This document shows, piece by piece, positions 1 to 10,428 of a DNA stretch of 64,000 bases. The stretch covers positions 40,679 through 104,678 of the forward strand of contig JAKUCV010000897.1 of the NCBI GenBank assembly GCA_028386065.3. Reading direction: 5' to 3'. Source of the stretch: Turnera subulata. Lineage: Eukaryota; Streptophyta; Magnoliopsida; Malpighiales; Passifloraceae. The notes under the pieces are model-generated. The model was not told the origin of the DNA. It saw only the letters and a program-made list of their open reading frames with translations, and did not search any database. Numbering within the stretch: position 1 is the first letter of the stretch; the number at the start of each line of letters is the position of its first letter. The translations under genes and the position numbers were made by a program.

Positions 1-2614
1 ACTTCTAGATCTTTCAGCTGCATATTGCACCATCAGTTAGATGAATTGGTTCTCTAAGAAGAAAAGCTTCAATTGGAGGAAGAGATTAACAGAAATTTAG
101 GTTACATTTCATAGTTATTGTTTTACTAACTTGAATGGGTATGGAAGCAACCATTGCAGCTTCAACACCTAAAACTATGCTCGGATCACCACACCATCGC
201 AAATCAATATCCATAGTGATTTGACCTTTTTTGAGACTCTGAACACGAATACCTGCATTTGAGTAAGAAATGAGGCAAAAGACATCGTTGAAGAAAAATG
301 TGGACGATATAATGAAAAAAGAAATTCCCATATAGCTGAGCCTAAATTTTGAAAAGGCAAGTAAACCTAATTAATCTTGACAGTACGTATTATTTTTTTC
401 CTTTGTACCGCACATATTCATCAATCTACTAGAAGGATTTCTGGCCCTCAGGTCAGGGGACCTATTTAACAAACAACCCCCAGCTTATTTCTTGTGACAT
501 TAAAATTGCCATTTTCTGTCAAAATTAACAAAAAGAGGTACCAAATGGATTAATGGGAAACCCAATAAATGTAAGAGGCTGCAGTAAAGACAAGTAGAGG
601 CAATAGCACATGCATATGCAGAAGAGAAACACTAACAACTAATACGTACCTTCAATCTTAGGCGCCACAGTTCCTAGCGAAAGTTTGCTAAACTTTAATG
701 AAGTGATCCCTGGGGGTCGGTAATCTTCTAAAAGTGGTTCTACAGATTCTCTGATTACCATTGTAGCCGCCTGTGAACAAACACGCCCAATTCATTAGCA
801 AAGAAAGCTTGTCTTGTTTGACAGACCCATTAAACACGTTGAAATTTGTATACTAGATTGCATCCTATCAGGAGGTTTCCCTTTGATTCTTGTCTTCTTG
901 TCCTCTGCCAGTAATAATTTCCTTATTCCTTTTTTCTCCCAATAATGCCAGGGAAACAGAAAGAAATAAACAAACTGTTCAAGCACAAGATAAACTGATT
1001 CTCTTTTCCTTGATATTCATACCAACCGCCACATAAGTTCAGAGAGAACAATCTAAAAGTGCACCGGAGAATGCTCTCAATATTGCACTTCAGTGCCTCT
1101 AAATGCAGTGTCAAATGTATTACAAGAAAAGCAAGGAGCTTACATCTGCAACAAATGGCCATAATTTGCTCAGTTGTTTGTTAAGCCACTTCACCTGCCA
1201 GATGCAACCAAGATATCAAATGACAAAATCGAAGAGAACTTAAATGGTCCATGCACTTACACATATAACTTTAAAACATGGTGCAAAGTCAGGTCATCTT
1301 CATACAAACCAAAAAATTGATACAAGGTTTTCTAACATGTCCTGGAAGCTTGGGATAGAGACTTACTTGAGTTGAAACAAGAACACAAAAAAGAATAATT
1401 TGAGAGTAAAATGGAAATACCAAATACAGTTTGGCGAAACTAATTGACATCCAAAAAGAAAGAAATAAATTGACGGTTATTCAATAGAAATCCAGTACAG
1501 ACTCGATTTCTTAAAGACACACAGCTATACAACCTATCACACTTGCAACCTAGAGTATTAAGCCTGATTGTTTAGGAGACTATTAGTAGCTTAGAAATTG
1601 AGGCCCCAACATATACTGGGAAGAAAAGACTTGTACAAGTTTCATCCACTCTTTTTCTTGAAAACAGAAGTGTCAGAATATCAAAAAAAGCAAAGGCCCC
1701 AACCTGTTCAAAGACAGGGAAAGATATCCACTCGGGGAAATTGTCACCGCATATTTTCTTCAGATCTTCTCTGTTGAGGGACCCAAGTAGTTTTACATCA
1801 ACAGCCTACAAAAAAAAAATAAAAAAAAAATAAAAACAGAGGGAGATTAACAAGCAGTTGAGAAACATCACACTAACCAGCGCAGCATACAAGGCAAGCG
1901 AAAGTAGAGCTATGGAAAGTATACTTGTCAGAATATTGATTTTATCAACCCACATTTTAACAGATACAATGCATCACTGTCCACAATTACAAAGCATAGC
2001 TGGTGTATGTGAACAAGAGACCAAGTTTGTGTAGGAACATGACAAAATGAACTTAAAAGTTATAAGAAACTGCTTCCCAAAGAGAAATGCCATCTTCTAA
2101 TCTCTCTTCTAATAGTACTAAAGTATCCTAAGCTCCCATGGCCAATGGTCCAGTTTTCTCAATCTCATCTCCACCGAGATTTTCTTAATTCTATCAAACT
2201 ACTGGCTGTCCAAGAAGCATTTGCAACTGAAACCTCAGCCAAAATTAACTTAAATTGTGACCTCCAGAGACATGAAACAGGCACCATTCAACAAACACGA
2301 TTTCGATCAATTCATTTGCAGGAGCTGAGCTACCTAACCTAGTCAGCGACCATAAAAATTGATCCAAAGTTGCCATCTACTTCACGGTTTCGAGCAGGAT
2401 ATCTCATTCACGGTTAAATTCAAACAACACAAACCTGAAAGTGAAAAAAGTATATATATAAAAAAAAAAACTGACAGCGACGGGATATCACTAAAATCAA
2501 GGCCATTACCTTTGCAATTCGCTTGCTGCTACGGTAAGCCATCATGTGCTTCCACCCCGCCATGAGTGCGATCCCGAAGGCCATCCCCATAAACATCCCC
2601 GAAATCAGCCCCAT
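1..2614 (-). CDS. CLB1: CLB/SYT7-like Ca2+-dependent lipid-binding protein, 5' part (3' end outside window)
   Basis: The gene is read on the minus strand and runs off the left edge. I place exons at 2614-2510, 1805-1704, 1194-1144, 770-650, 252-131 and 17-1, all with GT-AG borders and consistent phase. Exon 1 starts MGLISGMFMGMAFG, an N-terminal membrane anchor. Exons 2-4 encode the beginning of the SMP lipid-transfer domain (KKICGDNFPEW, KWLNKQLSKLWPFVAD, ESVEPLLEDYRPPGITSLKF), and exons 5-6 continue it (RVQSLKKGQITMD, SIPIQLKDLEV). The C2 domains would follow beyond the edge. This order and these motifs match the plant NTMC2T4/CLB family (Arabidopsis At3g61050, from memory), which tethers membranes and binds lipids. 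The start was chosen at 2614 because an upstream in-frame ATG (2635) precedes the conserved MGL start. No defects are seen. Confidence 0.9.
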
Positions 2615-2950
2615 CTCGCCGGAATCCAAAAGCACAACTAATTTTCCCGGTGAAGCTAAATGCCACGACAGCAGAAACCGAAACCAACAAACATAAAAAA
2701 TAAAACAACAAATCAGTTATGAGCACCAAACAGTTGAAAAACTGATACGCGTAAAGAGAGGAAACAAAGAAACTTACAGTGAAGAAGAAGAAGAAGATTG
2801 ATAGTTTTTTTAGGGATCAGGTGAGGGAAATGAAAAATTGTCAGTTACTAATATCAGTTATAGGAGATTGTGCAGAAGTAAAATAAATGCAGAGATAACC
2901 GAATTTCACGGTGTAAGGAAGTGTGTGTCTCTATCGAGATTTTGATTTAT
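2615..2950 (-). promoter_or_regulatory. 5' leader and probable UTR intron of the CLB-like gene
   Basis: Upstream of the CLB start there is a GAA-rich stretch at 2778-2800, which reads CTTCTTCTTC on the coding strand and is followed by a GT donor at about 2776. A candidate acceptor (TTTAG) lies near 2660. A 5'UTR intron is therefore likely. The exact transcription start is not resolvable. Confidence 0.4.
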
Positions 2951-3437
2951 TTTTTTTTTTAATGTGGCGTTGTCCGTTGCGTGGTGTGGTTGTGGGAATT
3001 AATTACTTGGCGATATTAAGATTGGGGAAGATGAAAATGAAGGTCAGGTCAGGTCAGGTCAGGTAGGCCAGAGGGCGAGGAACGCTGTGTTGTGTTCATG
3101 ATCCTTTCCTTTCTCTCTTTCTTTTTCTTTGCATTCAATTTGTTTTGTTTTTGGTTTTAATGGCCAACTATTTATTTTATCCATCTGTCCGTTATTTGTT
3201 TCTTTTGTGGGAGGTATCAAATATCTCGTGGAGTGTTCCATAAAAAGGCAATTTTGTACTTGTACCCCCTTCCATTTGTTTGGATTTTCTCCTTTGCCCC
3301 CCCCGTTTGGATATCAGATTCAGGGTAGACTTTTATTAGATCGCGTCGCGTGCTCTTGCGTTGTGATACGAATGAATTATTATGAGGTAAAAGTACAATT
3401 ACTCCCCGGTGGGTTTTTTTGGGTAAAATATATGATG
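2951..3437. repeat. Intergenic with (AGGTC)n microsatellite
   Basis: Between the CLB promoter and the MITE-like element. It contains four and a half copies of AGGTC at 3041-3064, a pyrimidine-rich tract around 3105-3135 and a C-run near 3299-3305. Short ORFs here show no family resemblance. No gene is supported. Confidence 0.6.
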
Positions 3438-3931
3438 AGTCCTCCTATTATCTGAAATAATAAGAATAATCCTTATATGCTAATAACGATTAATGACATC
3501 CCTATTTCTTTTAAATAATTAATTTGGTCTCCTTGGCCAGCTAAGTTAGAGATTACAGGGCATGGCTGCCTAATTAAAAATAGTATGGGCTCTACATGAT
3601 CAAAATAATAATTTTAAATTATCTTACCGGCCCAAAAACGAACCGAAAACTAGATCCAAAACCCTTAATCGGATACCGAACTTGGAACACTTAACCGAAA
3701 ACCAGACCTGGAATACTTAAGCGGGTTATATGTTCTGAATCCGTTTTTTTTGTTTAGTAAGGTAATTTTAAATTATTACTATGACATGTGGGCCCACAAT
3801 TGCGGTAATTAGGTTGCTACGTCACCTAAATTCTAATTTAACCGGAATTAATTATTTCAACCGAGTAGGAAATGTAATTAATCCTTATTAACATAAGGGA
3901 CATTTTTATTATTTCAATATAGTATAGGACC
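3438..3931. mobile_element. MITE-like element with ~60-bp imperfect terminal inverted repeats
   Basis: The left end (AGTCCTCCTATTATCTGAAA, followed by AATAATAAGAATAATCC) resembles the reverse complement of the right end (GGTCCTATACTATATTGAAA, then AATAATAAAAATG) over about 60 bp, including a shared run near ATTAAT.ACAT. The interior is AT-rich and non-coding. It holds a degenerate three-copy ~27-bp repeat of the type CTTAAnCGGAnACC at about 3639-3727. I could not identify a clear target-site duplication, so superfamily and exact ends are uncertain. Confidence 0.45.
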
Positions 3932-5095
3932 AATCATGTGTTCCACCTTCTTTTTTGTCGACCTTCGTTGATTAGTAGTTAGTACTTAATACAATCCAAC
4001 CTTCTTCGTAGAAAAAAGAAAAGAGAGAGAGAGACTAATTTCTAAGGACACGAGTAAATCATAGTGGATGAAGCTCTAACCTGTTAAGAGTTGTTAGGAC
4101 ATGATCCTAACTTTCTAAGGTTTGGTCACCAGCAAATTTAATATTAAAGCTTATATAAACATTAAAAAGAATCATATATCATGCAACAATTGAGTTATTT
4201 GGATCAATGAGTTATTAAATATACAAACCTGATTTCACAAGTTACTTGAGCAGTATAGAGAAAAACTGTAATGTACACTCCAACATACATCTTGATGCAC
4301 ACTCAACTATGTCTATTAGATTTTGGATATATAGAGAACTGAAGTTTTTTTTTTCTGAGGAAAGTTAAATGACAACAAAGTTTTCTTTTTTTGCCTAGAG
4401 TATTTAAAACGTGGTCTGATTGTCATTTGTCAACCCAATACTACGAATTAATACAAGTACGTTCCAAAATGGCTTTTTATTGCTGGTAGATGTTTCGAGT
4501 TAAACTCGATATATAAAAATGTTATACGATGGCAGGCTTTAAAAATGGGACCCGATATTGAGAGGAAATTAAGAAAATATAAGTGCGATGGCTTATGGAA
4601 TTCAACATGTTATATTTTGTACTAGCACCAAAATAAATTCCAACCGTCCACGGTATAATTGATTTTGAATAGGTTGTTAAGGTATAAATGACAAGTAGCT
4701 CGTGAAGATGGAGAAAGTTTAGGCCACAATCGTTAAGCTTAACGTGACTACTCATAAATCTCATTATTTTTCCAGGTTGCCAACTTCGAAATCGCAGATC
4801 CTTGCCTTGTCTTATTTGCCTTGCCAGCAAGTTTTCCTTCATATCTTAAATTTCGCATAACAACTTCGCAATCACAAGCAATCAAACTCATGACTGTTTT
4901 TACACCAGGAGGAACAAATCGATTCTTGTTAATCACACATTTTTCTACAATTACAATGCTAAAATATATTTATTTCCCCTCAACAGTCTACCAATGTCAA
5001 CAACACATACTCCGTAAATGAAAATGTCAACAGCACACATGTGAAGGCCTATGCCAGAATTGGGCAATACGATAATGTCGACGACACTTTTCATA
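3932..5095. other. Intergenic, no gene seen
   Basis: AT-rich DNA between the MITE-like element and the LTR retrotransposon. It has a short GA run near 4023-4034 and a 14-bp perfect palindrome (CGTTAAGCTTAACG) at about 4731-4744. The short ORFs, including 106 codons on the minus strand at 4522-4842, have no recognisable domain. Confidence 0.6.
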
Positions 5096-5100
5096 AAAGC

Positions 5101-5299
5101 TGTTAGAAAACAGATAATTAATTGATGCTATATGAAGGAAAGAGTAGAGGAAAAATGAAGAAGAAGAATGCTATGAAAGCTCAGTTCGCCCTACATACTA
5201 TTCATTTATCAGGGGAGTTATATAGAAAATACAGAGATAGGGAGGTGGGGTACAATCTGTTTGGTGGGTATGACATTTACCCACGTTTTGTTTATAACA
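5101..5299 (-). repeat. 3' LTR of the copia element
   Basis: 199 bp, TG...CA type ends. It is identical to the other LTR except for G at 5236. It abuts TSD AAAGC on the left and the polypurine tract on the right. Confidence 0.95.
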
Positions 5300-5312
5300 C
5301 TCCCCCTTAAAT
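5300..5312 (-). promoter_or_regulatory. Polypurine tract of the copia element
   Basis: On the minus strand the bases next to the LTR read TTTAAGGGGGAG, a typical plus-strand DNA primer directly upstream of the 3' LTR. It fixes the orientation of the element as minus. Just inside (about 5330-5430) is the GGTAAGGTTTTTAACGAGGC type sequence common upstream of plant copia 3' LTRs. Confidence 0.8.
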
Positions 5313-5629
5313 GTCATTATACTTTGGGTAGAATACGCTTTAGGGAAACTGCCTCGTTAAAAACCTTACCAAGAAAAATCTAGTGGGATAAAAACTTGGT
5401 GAAGGAAAAAAGAGTGCAGTGCGTATTCTACTCCCCCTCATTTTGGCTTCCATAGATTTCCTGATATCGTTGCATGCCGATCGTCCTTGTTAGCTTCTGG
5501 TGACGTGTACTTTGTCTGATTGCTTTTGGTACATCTTTACTTCAATTTGACAGAGTTGGCAGCATAATCTTCATAATTTTGTCGTTGGAGTGTCTATCTT
5601 GCCATCTTGTTCTTGTAGTCCCGATGATA

Positions 5630-7715
5630 TTTCAATATCATATGTAGAGTTGTGGTTGATGTCCGTCTCTGCTTTATGTGGACTGAATAAGGGATCTACA
5701 TCTGCAAAATCAGCTTTACTCTCTTTCGGGTTTACTAGATTACACATTTGTTATTCCCCGAAGATAAGAGCAAATACATATAATGCCGATAGGCTTAAAT
5801 CAAAAGCTTCAGGCTTTACAACAAGGTACTCCAGGACCAATTTAATAGCACGGTATTTGGAAGCCTCTTCTGGAGTGCCAATCATAGATTTATCCATACT
5901 TAAAATGACTGAAAACATCAATTCAGTTCTATCTTGTTATTTTCCTGGGAATTAGTTGCTTCAGGCAACTTGGATCCTTCAGGGATCTTCATGACTTATG
6001 GATCCATAATAATAGGCTGTAATAGCATTCACTAGATGTATTTCTAATACTTTTCATATAATGCCAGACTTATCAAAATAATTGCATCTACCACAGGGGA
6101 GTATATCTTTTCATAATTAATACCTGGTCATTTGGGTAAAAACTTTGTGCCATAAAACCGTGCTTTACATCTCATTATTTATTTCTTTCCGCACAAATAC
6201 CCTTTTATGACCAATTGAATTTTACACCTTCTGGTGTACGGACTACAGGTCCGGAAATTACTCGCTTCGGGCGAGTCCAACACAGCCTTTAACAATATTT
6301 CTCTATTTTGGCCAATTATACTGTGCCTACATTCGTCAATGTAGGTTCATGATCCTCATTTCATTTAGCGCTATATTAAACATAAATATTCCGTCGACGG
6401 TTATTTCACGTCGGTTCCATCTTATTTCTGACACTGTAATTGAGATCTTATCATGCTTATTTATTTCAGGTACCTGAGTTACTTCTGGAAATTTATTAAT
6501 CGTGTCAGAGAATCAACCTCTTCTGGAGGACTTTTAATTCAAACCTCTACTGGAGGTCTTATTTTCTCACTGGGGCCATCTTATCACATTTTGCTCCTTT
6601 TTCTCTATCAAGAATTTCTTTTCTTTTTGGAACCGAGTATAATCCATATGCATTCATTTGCATACTTATATTGTTCTTCAGGAACATCAAAACAGGAGCA
6701 TTTGTAGCTGGTATATAGTCACATATTTTGAATAAATATGTCTGGCAAATGACTTACAAATCTTTTGCAAATGAATCATTTCTTAGAACTTCAGGTTCAT
6801 ACTAATATTCGAGGATCAAAAATTAAATATTGATAAATCATTTCAAAAATTTCTTGATCCAGCTGCTTATTTTCTCTCCCCCTGATGTTGGGTAAAACAT
6901 CAACTAATAAGCAAATATTGCTACAAATGAATCTCCAATCCCCTGTCATAGGTTTCAATTATCTTTATAATATATGGAGATACATACCCAACGTAGATTC
7001 TCAATCTTCTTTAAAAAACAATTTCACAACCCTGTGGTGGAGCTTTATATAACTCAAAGTCCGAAGATGGGAGATACTATGTATGTGACTATTAATTAAT
7101 TAAATGGGGGGGGTTCTTGTAACATCATGTTGGCTTGATGCACAGTGTTGCTGCATATAAAATATCAATTTTCTCAAGCAATAATATTTCATCAACAGTC
7201 GTGCAATCAATTGTCAATGTTTCCCCAGATTTGTTTGGGTTTATTTCCAATGATATACAGTCTCTTATTGACGAAATATCCCAGCATTATCTAGACATAT
7301 AGTCTAGTAACATAAGTAGGAACGTGTGCCTGCAAGTGGCATAATAAGTGCGCACTTATGCCAACTTTCGTCACACAATAAACCATCTAGTCGATGCATC
7401 GTAAAAATTACCTAGATGGTTAACACCGCGGATTGATCAGTCCGCGTTCATGTCCCTGAATTATTCTTAAACTTGCTGGTGATGCTAGGCCATTTTCATC
7501 TTATGAAGGCCGTATAATAAATTTTGCAGCAAACAAATATATGAAAATTTATTGATTATAAAAACTTCTGGTTTTTCAATCAATGAACAAAACAAAATTT
7601 TGTGCATCATAATTGAACCGGGATGGCCCATCCGGTCATGCCAAACAATAAATCCATGAACCAACTTCAAGTTGGTGCCAGCTTCAGGCTGCGCAAGCTG
7701 TGTATTTAAACACAT
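5630..7715 (-). pseudogene. Decayed copia pol (pre-integrase, integrase, RT, RNase H relics)
   Basis: Translated right to left in shifting frames with stops. At about 7640-7600 WHDRMGHPGSIMM is the GAG-pre-integrase zinc-binding motif. At about 7290 LDNAG is the integrase acidic region. At about 7020-6940 RRLRIYVGYVSP is the integrase C-terminal motif. At about 6710-6690 IPATNAP is the linker before RT. At 5992-5954 MKIPEGSKLPEA is the RT motif of one plant copia clade. At about 5730-5680 ADVDPLFSPHKAETD resembles the RNase H ADAGYLSDPHKARSQ motif. Only ~650 bp separate the RT motif from the LTR, too few for complete RT plus RNase H, so segments are deleted. It cannot encode active enzymes. 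Confidence 0.8.
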
Positions 7716-8006
7716 AAAATTGCTAGCTCCAGGCTAGTGCATTCCAGCTTCTGGCTGGATATGTTAAGTTGCAATTACTCAACTGCTAGCTTCAGGCTAG
7801 CTATATATGTGCCAATTTTAAACTTATTTCTGCCACTCATGTCGGAAAAGATCAGAATTATTGAGCAATAATTAATGTAGTGGCAGACATTTCCAAAAGC
7901 AAATCCTCGAGGATTGTAAAACTTTGGAATTTTGCTGAAAAATAATATAATCCACCGAAAAATCTTCTGGATCTTTTCGGGGACACCTGGCTATCTATGC
8001 TCAGGC

Positions 8007-8013
8007 TATAAAA
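8007..8013 (+). promoter_or_regulatory. TATA-box-like sequence before the embedded ORF
   Basis: TATAAAA lies 102 bp upstream of the ATG at 8109, followed by an A-rich potential leader without another ATG in frame. This is a sequence match only; activity is inferred. Confidence 0.3.
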
Positions 8014-8108
8014 TGGGGGAAAGATTACATGGGAAGATACAGGAAAACTCATAAATATAGAAAAATTCATCAAAGCAAAGAAAAAAGAAAAACTCAACCA
8101 AGAAAAAA

Positions 8109-8792
8109 ATGCCTTCCCCAGCTACTGTTTTCTTTGTTGAGGGTGCCTCACTAGGCAGAAGAAATAGATTGGCCTATAGCATGGTAAATGAACAACAAGA
8201 GGAGCTGCCTAATGATCTGGCGAGAATTCCTCGTTTAGTGTTTGTAGATGAGCTATACTTGTCTAGGTTCTTTGTGACTCCAATGGAAGAAACTTTCTTC
8301 CTGGAGGACCAAGGCAATCTCAGGACAAATTTTTATGGCTCAGCTAACTCTATAATATTTTTCATATCTGCTAGGATGCAGGAATTTCAGCTAGAGCCTT
8401 CATGTCAAATTTTAAATGAAAGCAGTTATTATCAGGTTTCCATGATGGCTCGGAGCGTCCCAAGGGTGACTGGGTTACCACCTACATGGCCTAAGGTACG
8501 ACTTTTATTGTGGAATTGCAGGGGTATAGCAAGAAGGTCTCAAGACTTTGTGCGTACCTTAAGGGATCTGAAGAATCAGTACAAGCCTAACATGGTACTG
8601 ATTACTGAGACTTTGTGGCAAGCAGGAGAGAATCATGGTGTGATTCCACTTCGTTTTCCTCCAACGAATCGGTTTGAGATACCTGGAGAAAACAACAGGG
8701 GTGGTATGTGGTTCTCCTGGAACGACAGTGTTAGGGTCAACATTAATGGTGAGGCTCAGAGTTTCAGGGTTAATGTTGAACCCAACAGATAG
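8109..8792 (+). CDS. 227-aa ORF with LINE endonuclease-like C-terminal half, inside the copia element
   Basis: It is an intact ORF antisense to the retrotransposon and the longest with any domain likeness in an otherwise broken region. Residues ~130-227 resemble the start of the endonuclease/exonuclease/phosphatase domain of plant L1-type LINEs: LLLWNCRG (motif I), KPNMVLITETL (metal-binding Glu region) and GGMWFSWN. The domain stops after roughly its first third, so no catalytic nuclease is possible. Residues 1-125 are not recognised. A TATA-like TATAAAA at 8007-8013 and an A-rich leader precede the ATG at 8109. LINE copies usually lose the 5' end, so a 5' fragment without a 3' end suggests capture by template switching. 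Whether it is expressed is unknown. Confidence 0.5.
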   Translation: MPSPATVFFVEGASLGRRNRLAYSMVNEQQEELPNDLARIPRLVFVDELYLSRFFVTPMEETFFLEDQGNLRTNFYGSANSIIFFISARMQEFQLEPSCQILNESSYYQVSMMARSVPRVTGLPPTWPKVRLLLWNCRGIARRSQDFVRTLRDLKNQYKPNMVLITETLWQAGENHGVIPLRFPPTNRFEIPGENNRGGMWFSWNDSVRVNINGEAQSFRVNVEPNR

Positions 8793-9690
8793 ATCACTGT
8801 TTAAAACATATGTATAGGAACCATTCCTCTTTGAATGTTCTCCAGTTATGTATTCGTTTATGTAATAATAATATGCATGTTTGCTTTGAGCCTTTGCCAT
8901 TTATTATCTCATTTACGTCCACAGCACAAATAATTATACTGTCTTATTCACTTCAGGGAATAAATCTGAGTCAATTCATTTGGGATCCATAATAATTCAT
9001 TTTATTACTGGGGTGTCTGTACTAGCGTAAATATACGATCTTCTGGATCATATTAAAGCATGCGATCTTCAGGAACATATTCGAATTTATGCTCTTCTGG
9101 AGCGTGTTAATAATATTTTTCATTTTGATATTGCATAATATGTTATATTGACATCCACACACATATAATTCTCCCCCTGTGGATGTCAATTTTGCATTGT
9201 TTTCGAGACTAATGCTTCAGGCATTATTCTAAGAAACAATTATAAAGTACTGAAAAAGTAAATAAAAATAAATTGCAATGCGTAATAATTTAAACTAAAC
9301 ATAAAAAAAAAAATTGAATATAAAATGAATTGTCAAGCAAGTATAATATCCACCTTCTGGTGGTCATATAATCGCCATCTGCTGGTGGTAATAATATTTA
9401 TTTTCGATTTTTCTTTGAAGGATCTGCAGGATCTTTTGAACGGTAAGACTTCCAGTCTTCGTTGTATTTTTTTTTTCCCAAATCTTCTGGACTTTTACAT
9501 TTAGTCTTTCAGATTATTCTCTTTTAAATGCATTTTCGCATTGAATGCCCATTATAAATTTCTTCCGGAAATTTTAAGGGCCTCAAATTCAAATAACATA
9601 ATAGAATATATAAATGCTTACTTAAAAGAAATAAGCAAGGGGCCGGATATTAATTACCCCAGGTAAAGTAAATGGCAGGAAATTAAAATA

Positions 9691-10154
9691 ATGGGCCTAG
9701 TACGAGCCCATAAGTAAAATTAAAGACGAGAAAATTAAATACAATGGGCCCTGTTATAGCCCAATTAAAAATAAATGGCAGGAAATTAAATGCGATGGGC
9801 CATTTTATTAATTAGCCCAATAAAAATTAAATTGCTGAAAAAGAAATGCAATGGGCCTATAGCGAACCCAATAAAAATTAAATTGCAGCAAAATAAAAGC
9901 GATGGGCCTTATACGAGCCCAAAAAAAAAACGTAAAGAGATAGGCGGCTTAGCCGACCATTATGGGCCTTTCATGAGCCCAAATAAAGCATAAATAAAAT
10001 TAAAGGCATGAATTTAAATGCAGTGGGCCCTTTAATAGCCCAATCGGAATTTAAATAAAAACAGAAAATATGCTTACTCGATAAATCTTTCAGCAATAAT
10101 ATATATAAGATATCATATTAATATATGGGCCGTTTGATAGCCCAATCGTAAAAA
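9691..10154. repeat. Array of eight TGGGC...GCCCA hairpins in the copia leader
   Basis: TGGGC starts at 9692, 9745, 9796, 9852, 9903, 9963, 10024 and 10136. Each is followed 9-14 nt later by GCCCA (ACCCA in the fourth). The intervening sequence is AT-rich (AAATTAAAnGC type), giving a degenerate unit of ~51-61 bp, with one double-length step at the end. A 40-bp direct repeat containing TACTCGATAAATCTTTCAGC overlaps its right end (about 10072 and 10167). TGGGCC is also the plant TCP site II core, but here it is part of a palindrome. Confidence 0.75.
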
Positions 10155-10242
10155 AAGGAATAATATGCTTACTCGATAAATCTTTCAGCAATAATATATA
10201 ACGTATTATATTTATACCCGGTTATTATTTTCGGCCAAACAT

Positions 10243-10405
10243 TTCCGGGCTTTGCCGGGAAAATCTCGAGGCGCTTAATTTCGGTCAATCACAAAATAAG
10301 CATAATAGCCTTCCGGGCTTGCCGGGAAAATCCCGAGGCGCTAAAAATTCCGGCCACAAGCACTTCCGGGCTTGTCGGGAAAATCTCGGGGTATAAAATT
10401 CCGGC
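10243..10405. repeat. Three CCGGG hairpin repeats
   Basis: TTCCGGGCTTTGCCGGGAA at 10243-10261, the same without one T at 10311-10328, and a variant with TGTC at 10364-10381. Each is followed by AAATCyCGrGGcGcT and then TTCCGG or TTTCGG. Units are 53-68 bp apart and each can fold on itself. Confidence 0.7.
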
Positions 10406-10428
10406 CAAACACTGCATAAAACGAAACG

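Larger units (their letters stand above)
5803..9574. repeat. Dispersed family of ~23 short hairpins with a TTCNG-like loop
   Basis: Perfect 4-7-bp inverted repeats flank a 4-5-nt loop, most often TTCAG or TTCTG on the plus strand (CTGAA or CAGAA in the element's RNA). Examples are 5803-5817, 5954-5970 (AGTTGC/GCAACT), 5973-5987, 6223-6238, 6239-6253, 6260-6276 (ACTCGC/GCGAGT), 6517-6529, 6543-6557, 6672-6686, 6786-6798, 7661-7675, 7679-7691, 7723-7737, 7743-7759, 7785-7801, 7955-7980 (10-bp stem with one bulge), 9037-9049, 9089-9105, 9211-9225, 9350-9363, 9421-9433, 9445-9459 and 9556-9574. The stems differ in sequence but stay complementary. None are seen in the inserted block at about 8000-8940. 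Confidence 0.8.

Noticed and set aside
4731..4744. 14-bp palindrome CGTTAAGCTTAACG
   Set aside because: Isolated palindrome in AT-rich DNA; expected by chance at this scale.
5590..5955. 121-codon plus-strand ORF
   Set aside because: Lies antisense to the decayed copia RT/RNase H region, where the minus strand shows pol motifs; a shadow frame.
9691..10154. Regular repeats as a CRISPR array
   Set aside because: Eukaryotic retrotransposon leader; repeats are degenerate hairpins without constant-length unique spacers.
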